From the NCBI GenBank assembly GCA_025937665.1, contig JAICQW010000048.1, positions 1-10,869 on the forward strand: a DNA stretch of 10,869 bases. Direction: 5' to 3'. Positions 7,507-10,869 of this stretch are shown here, piece by piece. Within the stretch, counting starts at the first letter, position 1, and each line of letters begins with the position of its first letter. Position numbers and translations under genes: made by a program. Origin of the DNA: Nitrososphaeraceae archaeon. Lineage in GTDB: Archaea > Thermoproteota > Nitrososphaeria > Nitrososphaerales > Nitrososphaeraceae. The notes beneath the pieces were generated by a model, which was not told the origin of the DNA, ran no database searches, and saw only the letters and a program-made list of their open reading frames with translations.

Positions 7507-8139
7507 CTACATCTTTACTTTAGGTAAATTCCAATGTAGTTTGATAGATACCAACCTAATACCAGTTGTAACAGAAATTACAGCTATCGCGGTATACTCA
7601 AATGGCACACCAAGATTTACCAGTATAAGGAATACAATGACACCAATGAAACTTGCCACTGCATAAACTTCCTTTGTAAAAACGATCGGGGGTTCTCTTA
7701 CAAATACATCTCTTAAAATTCCACCACCAAAAGCTGTCAACAAGCCTGAAATCACGATTAGTACGTAGTTAGTACTATACAGGGAATGTGCAATTGAGAC
7801 TCCTGTAAAGCTGAATACTCCCAGGCCTACAGCATCAAAAATATTGAATAAATTTTCATATTTTTTCGTTTTATGATAAAGAAAAAAAATGACAATTGCA
7901 GTTATTGTTGTCAATACAATGTGAATAGTGTCTGAAAAATTATTTGGAGGGAATACTCCCAAAATTGTATCTCTCATTACTCCTCCAAGAATTCCTGTTA
8001 CGGTTGCAAGAATTATTATGCCTACAATATCATACTTGTGTTCTATTGCCCGGAGTGCACCTGTTACGGCAAATACCACTGTTCCAAATAAATCAAGTAC
8101 AAGGATTATGAATGAAAAGCCGATATCTAAATTGAACAA
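7507..8139 (-). CDS. TRIC-type cation channel family (UPF0126) membrane protein
   Basis: An integral membrane protein of 210 residues, the usual size for prokaryotic TRIC/UPF0126 proteins, which form trimeric monovalent-cation channels in solved examples. About seven membrane helices are seen, roughly at 9-29, 37-56, 70-88, 98-118, 124-141, 158-175 and 180-197. The internal repeat typical of the family is clear: FAVTGAL...GGVMRD (23-29, 52-57) and FSFTGVS...GGGILRD (109-115, 138-144); the glycine-rich kinks and R-D pairs are diagnostic. Ion specificity cannot be read from sequence. The start is TTG at 8139-8137; an in-frame TAA immediately precedes it, and the first helix begins soon after. 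A TTTAAA box (minus strand, centred about 8170) and palindromes at 8155-8169 lie just upstream. It is convergent with the dehydrogenase gene. Confidence 0.88.
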   Translation of the reverse strand: MFNLDIGFSFIILVLDLFGTVVFAVTGALRAIEHKYDIVGIIILATVTGILGGVMRDTILGVFPPNNFSDTIHIVLTTITAIVIFFLYHKTKKYENLFNIFDAVGLGVFSFTGVSIAHSLYSTNYVLIVISGLLTAFGGGILRDVFVREPPIVFTKEVYAVASFIGVIVFLILVNLGVPFEYTAIAVISVTTGIRLVSIKLHWNLPKVKM

Positions 8140-8154
8140 TTAAAGATTGCTGTC

Positions 8155-8169
8155 GTGTTTAACACTGTT
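8155..8169. promoter_or_regulatory. Overlapping palindromes upstream of the TRIC gene, possible operator
   Basis: GTGTTTAACAC (8155-8165) is a palindrome of two 5-base arms, and AACACTGTT (8161-8169) a second one of two 4-base arms overlapping it. Both lie between the TTG at 8139 and a minus-strand TTTAAA box at about 8168-8173, where a repressor would block transcription. The sequence supports symmetry only; the regulatory role is inferred. Confidence 0.3.
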
Positions 8170-8211
8170 TAAAAAAATGTTGTCGCCCGCAAGTACTACC
8201 ATCAAAATAGT

Positions 8212-8580
8212 TCATTGTTTTATTCCATTTATCATATCCAAGATGTCTTCTGCAATGTCAATTGAAGTATGGGAGTTGATATTTGGTTCCATCGTTACAA
8301 GTAAGATGTACTTGTCCAAGTAAAAAGTCAGAATTGATATCTTTTCTCTTTCAACATATGCGAATCTTGATCTACCCATATTGTCATCAAACCTTTCTCG
8401 CATAGATTTACGCAATGCAGTATGTGTTAGGTATAACTCTTCATTATTTTCATCCATTATAGAATCTAAACCCCCTCTCATTCCACCGACAACAGGCAAT
8501 CCCGTATCATCAATGACCGCTACATAACGTATATCGCTATTCAGATTGAATATAGACTCGCAAAGCTTTGAATATTCCAT
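8212..8580 (-). CDS. Small roadblock/profilin-like protein (thaumarchaeal DUF6659-type), paralogue 1
   Basis: A soluble 122-residue protein with ATG at 8580-8578. Its alternating strand and helix pattern resembles the roadblock/LC7/profilin fold: IRYVAVIDDTGLPV (17-30) as a strand-turn-strand unit, GGLDSIM (36-42), FDDNMG (64-69) and KYILLVTME (90-98). It aligns over nearly its full length with the protein at 9392-9787, so the two are paralogues. I recall many such proteins in Nitrososphaera-type genomes under DUF6659, with no experimental function known to me. Roadblock-fold proteins often serve small GTPases or signalling complexes; none is encoded here. The promoter is weak: an AT-rich CATAATAAA (minus strand, about 8602-8610) lies roughly 25 bases upstream. 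The 142-base gap to the upstream gene suggests separate transcription. Confidence 0.7.
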   Translation of the reverse strand: MEYSKLCESIFNLNSDIRYVAVIDDTGLPVVGGMRGGLDSIMDENNEELYLTHTALRKSMRERFDDNMGRSRFAYVEREKISILTFYLDKYILLVTMEPNINSHTSIDIAEDILDMINGIKQ

Positions 8581-8652
8581 AGATTGAGAAAATAAGGACT
8601 GTTTATTATGTTTTTGATCAAAAGGCTCTATAGAAACTGTTATTCATTTTCT

Positions 8653-8667
8653 AAATGCCAAATGCCA
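8653..8667. repeat. Two-copy 7-base direct repeat
   Basis: AAATGCC occurs twice in tandem and is followed by AAAATAA, in the spacer between two leftward genes. It is small and may be chance; no function is suggested by position. Confidence 0.3.
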
Positions 8668-8722
8668 AAATAATCTTGATTTTAGATGCTGTGATATATT
8701 TAATCACGAAAGCTACCATTGT

Positions 8723-9250
8723 TTATTTTAGATTTTTGTTGATAAATTCATGTATCAAAGTGTCAGAGTCTTTATTTTTCTTCATAAAATAATAAAGCTC
8801 TTCGGTGGCTGCATGATGATCTACACCTATGTTTTGTGCTAGTTGTACTGTAATCAGTGATAATAATAATTTCCTCAGAACTATTTCTTTTCCATATTGT
8901 TTGATATCAAAAGATAGTTCAGAGATAACATTTTTCATATTTGCATCAATATATCTATCCTTTGCTTCTCTACTCTTAATTGAAAATTGAACTCCCATCA
9001 TTCTTTCCTTCATATGTATTTTTTCCACCATTTCGATGAATCTATCATTTAGCTGTGGATCTTCGAACAATGCTTGAGATAGCAAGTCTCCGGCATCAGA
9101 TTCACTTAACGATAAAGTTTTGATCAGCTCGAACAATACATGACATGCTGCACATCCACCGTATCCTATCAACGAGGTATTAGAAAGGACTCTGGTGATT
9201 TCAGAGTCAATTAACCTGCTGGCACTTTCAATCTCATCTCTGTTGTACAC
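8723..9250 (-). CDS. Unrecognised helical protein with a CxxCH motif
   Basis: I do not recognise this 175-residue protein. It is predicted mostly alpha-helical and soluble, with charged surfaces and no signal peptide or membrane helix. The N-terminal part has GYGGCAACHVLF (29-40), which places C33, C36 and H37 together; a second His pair, H145-H146 (VDHHAATEEL), is near the C-terminus. The Cys/His set could bind a metal or form a redox pair; covalent haem is unlikely without export. The start is GTG at 9250-9248, and an in-frame TGA six bases upstream (minus strand) excludes a longer form. TATA-like TTTATAAATTATAA (minus strand, 9282-9295) lies 34-41 bases upstream, and AGGAG (9270-9274) is too far away to act as a Shine-Dalgarno sequence. 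It lies between two roadblock-like paralogues on the same strand. Confidence 0.6.
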   Translation of the reverse strand: MYNRDEIESASRLIDSEITRVLSNTSLIGYGGCAACHVLFELIKTLSLSESDAGDLLSQALFEDPQLNDRFIEMVEKIHMKERMMGVQFSIKSREAKDRYIDANMKNVISELSFDIKQYGKEIVLRKLLLSLITVQLAQNIGVDHHAATEELYYFMKKNKDSDTLIHEFINKNLK

Positions 9251-9281
9251 GCTTCAAATATGGTCGATGCTCCTTAAAACC

Positions 9282-9295
9282 TTATAATTTATAAA
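9282..9295 (-). promoter_or_regulatory. TATA-rich promoter for the CxxCH protein gene
   Basis: The minus strand reads TTTATAAATTATAA, two overlapping TATA-like boxes centred 34 and 41 bases upstream of the GTG at 9250. A leader of about 8-15 bases would follow. The element is nearly symmetric and could also act on the plus strand. Confidence 0.45.
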
Positions 9296-9391
9296 AATAG
9301 TATTTAGGAGGGGGCTGATATAATGCCAAGGAATAACCATAATTCGTACTCAAGTGTTGTTCAAATTAGTATTTGTAGATTGTCCGAGTTC

Positions 9392-9787
9392 TTATTCAAA
9401 ATATCTCGTATTGTCACGTATTTTTGGAATTATCTGTTCCCTCATTATGGAATCAATATGGGGTTCTTCCACGTCAATTGTAAGTAAAACATAATATTTG
9501 TTATTTATCGGAGTAACAATCCTTACAAGCTTTTCATATTTCCCTAAGGAGTAAACCAGTTTGCCCAACTTGTCTTCGAATTTTACCCTTGATTTGTGTC
9601 GCGCTATTGCATTTAGTGTGTATTCCTGATTTTCCTCACGGTTCATCAGCGGATCTAGACCTTCTCTTCTTGTTATATTTAGTATTTTACCCTCAGAATC
9701 AGATATTGCAATCCATCTTATCGACGAACTGATTTTTAATATTTCCTTTGAAAGACTATCAAAATAATCTTTAGTCGTATTGGCCAT
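9392..9787 (-). CDS. Small roadblock/profilin-like protein (thaumarchaeal DUF6659-type), paralogue 2
   Basis: The 131-residue product starts at ATG 9787-9785. Motifs shared with the protein at 8212-8580 are SIRWIAISDSEGKIL (22-36), GLDPLM (43-48), FEDKLGKLVYS (70-80) and KYYVLLTIDVEEP (97-109); the strand-helix order fits a roadblock/profilin fold. A longer frame opens at TTG 9841 and would add 18 residues. A TATA box (minus strand TATATTTT, 9809-9816) lies inside that extension, about 26 bases before the ATG, so the shorter start is preferred. The extra residues include a hydrophobic run (LYFRSVFFIL) that would look like a membrane anchor if translated, so the choice of start changes the predicted location. 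The function is unknown. The gene is divergent from the aldo/keto reductase. Confidence 0.72.
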   Translation of the reverse strand: MANTTKDYFDSLSKEILKISSSIRWIAISDSEGKILNITRREGLDPLMNREENQEYTLNAIARHKSRVKFEDKLGKLVYSLGKYEKLVRIVTPINNKYYVLLTIDVEEPHIDSIMREQIIPKIRDNTRYFE

Positions 9788-9808
9788 TAATATGAAAAAG
9801 ACTGATCT

Positions 9809-9816
9809 AAAATATA
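9809..9816 (-). promoter_or_regulatory. TATA box for roadblock-like paralogue 2, with overlapping palindrome
   Basis: The minus strand reads TATATTTT, centred about 26 bases from the ATG at 9787, as for a leaderless transcript. A perfect 10-base palindrome, ATAACGTTAT (9814-9823), overlaps its upstream edge and could be an operator or part of the BRE. Confidence 0.55.
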
Positions 9817-9843
9817 ACGTTATTTGCTTATATGCATTCAATT

Positions 9844-9854
9844 AAAATATAAAA
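9844..9854 (+). promoter_or_regulatory. TATA box for the aldo/keto reductase
   Basis: AAAATATAAAA is centred 28 bases before the TTG at 9877. With no Shine-Dalgarno sequence between, this points to a leaderless transcript beginning at or near that TTG. It is divergent from the box at 9809-9816. Confidence 0.55.
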
Positions 9855-9876
9855 TGGATATCAATACCCCATAACA

Positions 9877-10869
9877 TTGGTTAGTGAATATCGTGCCATT
9901 GGTGGATACGCAACTCCACAAGGTACAAAAAAATATATGGAAAATGCTCTCAAGAATGGTTTTCCAAACTCACACTTTCGTTCATTTGATAACCTCAACT
10001 TATCAAGTTTGGGAATGGGAACTTATCTGGGTCAGATTACACCAGAAGAAGATAAGGATTTAGAGAACGCAATTTATGAATCCGTTAAATCAGGAGCTAT
10101 GAATGTAATTGATACTGCAATAAATTATCGTTCTATGAAGTCAGAAAAGAATATTGGAAACGCAATGAAAAGACTAATAGAAGATGGAGCTGTATCACGG
10201 GATCAAGTCTTTATTTCAACAAAAAACGGATACATTACCAACGATGGTGATTTTCCAACAGTTGATGTTCTTGAATATATGCAAAATATGTATATTTCAC
10301 AAGGAATCATAGACCCAAAAGACATAAGCTCCGGTTATAATGTATTAAACCCGAATTATATCCGCAAATGTATCGATAAATCGATGACAAATTTGCAACT
10401 TGATACTATTGATCTTGTTTATGTTCATAATGCGTACGAGAGCTGGGTTGAGGATATAGACAGAAAACAGTTTGATGAAATGATACACAAGGTCTTTCAA
10501 GTTTATGAAGAGTATCGATCTAAAAACAAGATTAATTATTATGGAATGGCTACGTGGACTTGTTTTAGAGTTCCTCAGAACGAAAGAGTGTATCTCTCAT
10601 TAGAAGAGATGGTGAGGATAGCTCAAGAAGTGGGAGGAAAAAATCATGGATTCCGTTTTATTCAACTTCCGTACAATCTAGCGTATAGAGAAGCTTACAT
10701 GCTCAAGAACCAATCAGTAGGAAATGATAGTAACCTAACCATTTTGCAAGCTTGTGATAAGTTAGATATTGGAGTTTTCACAAGTGTACCATTGTTACAG
10801 ACAAAATTATTTAGTGCCAAAATACCAGATTATTTGGGATATGATGATCAACTACTAAAGATAGTACAA
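9877..10869 (+). CDS. Aldo/keto reductase (partial, 3' end missing)
   Basis: The frame is open from a stop at 9850-9852 to the window end, giving 331 codons without a stop. It is a TIM-barrel NAD(P)H-dependent oxidoreductase of the AKR superfamily, which reduces carbonyls to alcohols in the cytoplasm. The catalytic tetrad is visible: D79 and Y84 in VIDTAINYRS (77-86), K116 in FISTKNG (112-118) and H184 in LVYVHNAY (180-187). FDNLNLSSLGMGTY (37-50) is the usual first barrel strand. The segment between K116 and H184 is longer than in compact AKRs. The substrate is unknown. No ATG precedes the homologous region; TTG at 9877 is chosen because of the TATA box at 9844-9854. The first in-frame ATG (9937) would still keep the tetrad but would lose conserved-looking N-terminal sequence. 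Confidence 0.88.
   Translation, partial: MVSEYRAIGGYATPQGTKKYMENALKNGFPNSHFRSFDNLNLSSLGMGTYLGQITPEEDKDLENAIYESVKSGAMNVIDTAINYRSMKSEKNIGNAMKRLIEDGAVSRDQVFISTKNGYITNDGDFPTVDVLEYMQNMYISQGIIDPKDISSGYNVLNPNYIRKCIDKSMTNLQLDTIDLVYVHNAYESWVEDIDRKQFDEMIHKVFQVYEEYRSKNKINYYGMATWTCFRVPQNERVYLSLEEMVRIAQEVGGKNHGFRFIQLPYNLAYREAYMLKNQSVGNDSNLTILQACDKLDIGVFTSVPLLQTKLFSAKIPDYLGYDDQLLKIVQ

Noticed and set aside
9140..9154. CAACH motif read as a c-type haem site
   Set aside because: The protein has no signal peptide or membrane anchor, and CxxCH occurs by chance; covalent haem attachment takes place outside the cytoplasm.
9788..9841. TTG start giving an 18-residue longer roadblock-like protein with a hydrophobic N-terminus
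   Set aside because: The extension contains the TATA box placed correctly for the ATG at 9787, and the paralogue at 8212-8580 has no such extension.

Overview
The window looks like chromosomal DNA of an ammonia-oxidising archaeon of the Nitrososphaerales, possibly near Nitrosocosmicus. The reasons are strongly AT-rich DNA, an archaeal-type valyl-tRNA synthetase, a PTPS/QueD-like protein, small roadblock-like proteins that I associate with Thaumarchaeota, and promoters with a TATA box about 25-30 bases before the start codon. Many start codons lack a nearby Shine-Dalgarno sequence, which fits leaderless transcripts. The genus is an inference; no rRNA or ammonia-oxidation gene is present.

Layout. 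Bases 1-218 hold the 5' end of a leftward gene for an exported protein, possibly a multicopper oxidase/cupredoxin. It is divergent from purB (386-1753, adenylosuccinate lyase), and each has its own TATA box in the 167-base spacer. purB meets a leftward, stand-alone asparagine-synthetase-type ATPase domain (1750-2502) tail to tail with a 4-base overlap. A gap of 575 bases without a recognisable gene follows. Next is a two-domain protein (3078-3887): an N-terminal domain resembling a degenerate PD-(D/E)XK nuclease joined to a complete 6-carboxy-tetrahydropterin-synthase-like domain. Then come valS (4033-6378) and, 20 bases on, a medium-chain dehydrogenase/reductase (6399-7424), probably in one transcript.

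The right side is mostly leftward: a TRIC/UPF0126 membrane protein (7507-8139), a small roadblock/profilin-like protein (8212-8580), an unrecognised helical protein with a CAACH motif (8723-9250), and a second roadblock-like paralogue (9392-9787). A rightward aldo/keto reductase starts at 9877 (TTG) and runs off the end.

How they fit together. Housekeeping functions (purine synthesis, tRNA charging, a pterin/deazapurine step probably linked to archaeosine tRNA modification) are interspersed with redox enzymes and lineage-specific small proteins. There is no transposon, CRISPR array, tRNA, rRNA or clear sign of recent transfer. The most distinctive items are the nuclease-like/PTPS fusion, the stand-alone PP-loop synthetase domain, and the paralogue pair around an unknown protein. 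Promoter spacing also moves two starts downstream of the longest reading frame, to 3078 and 9787.
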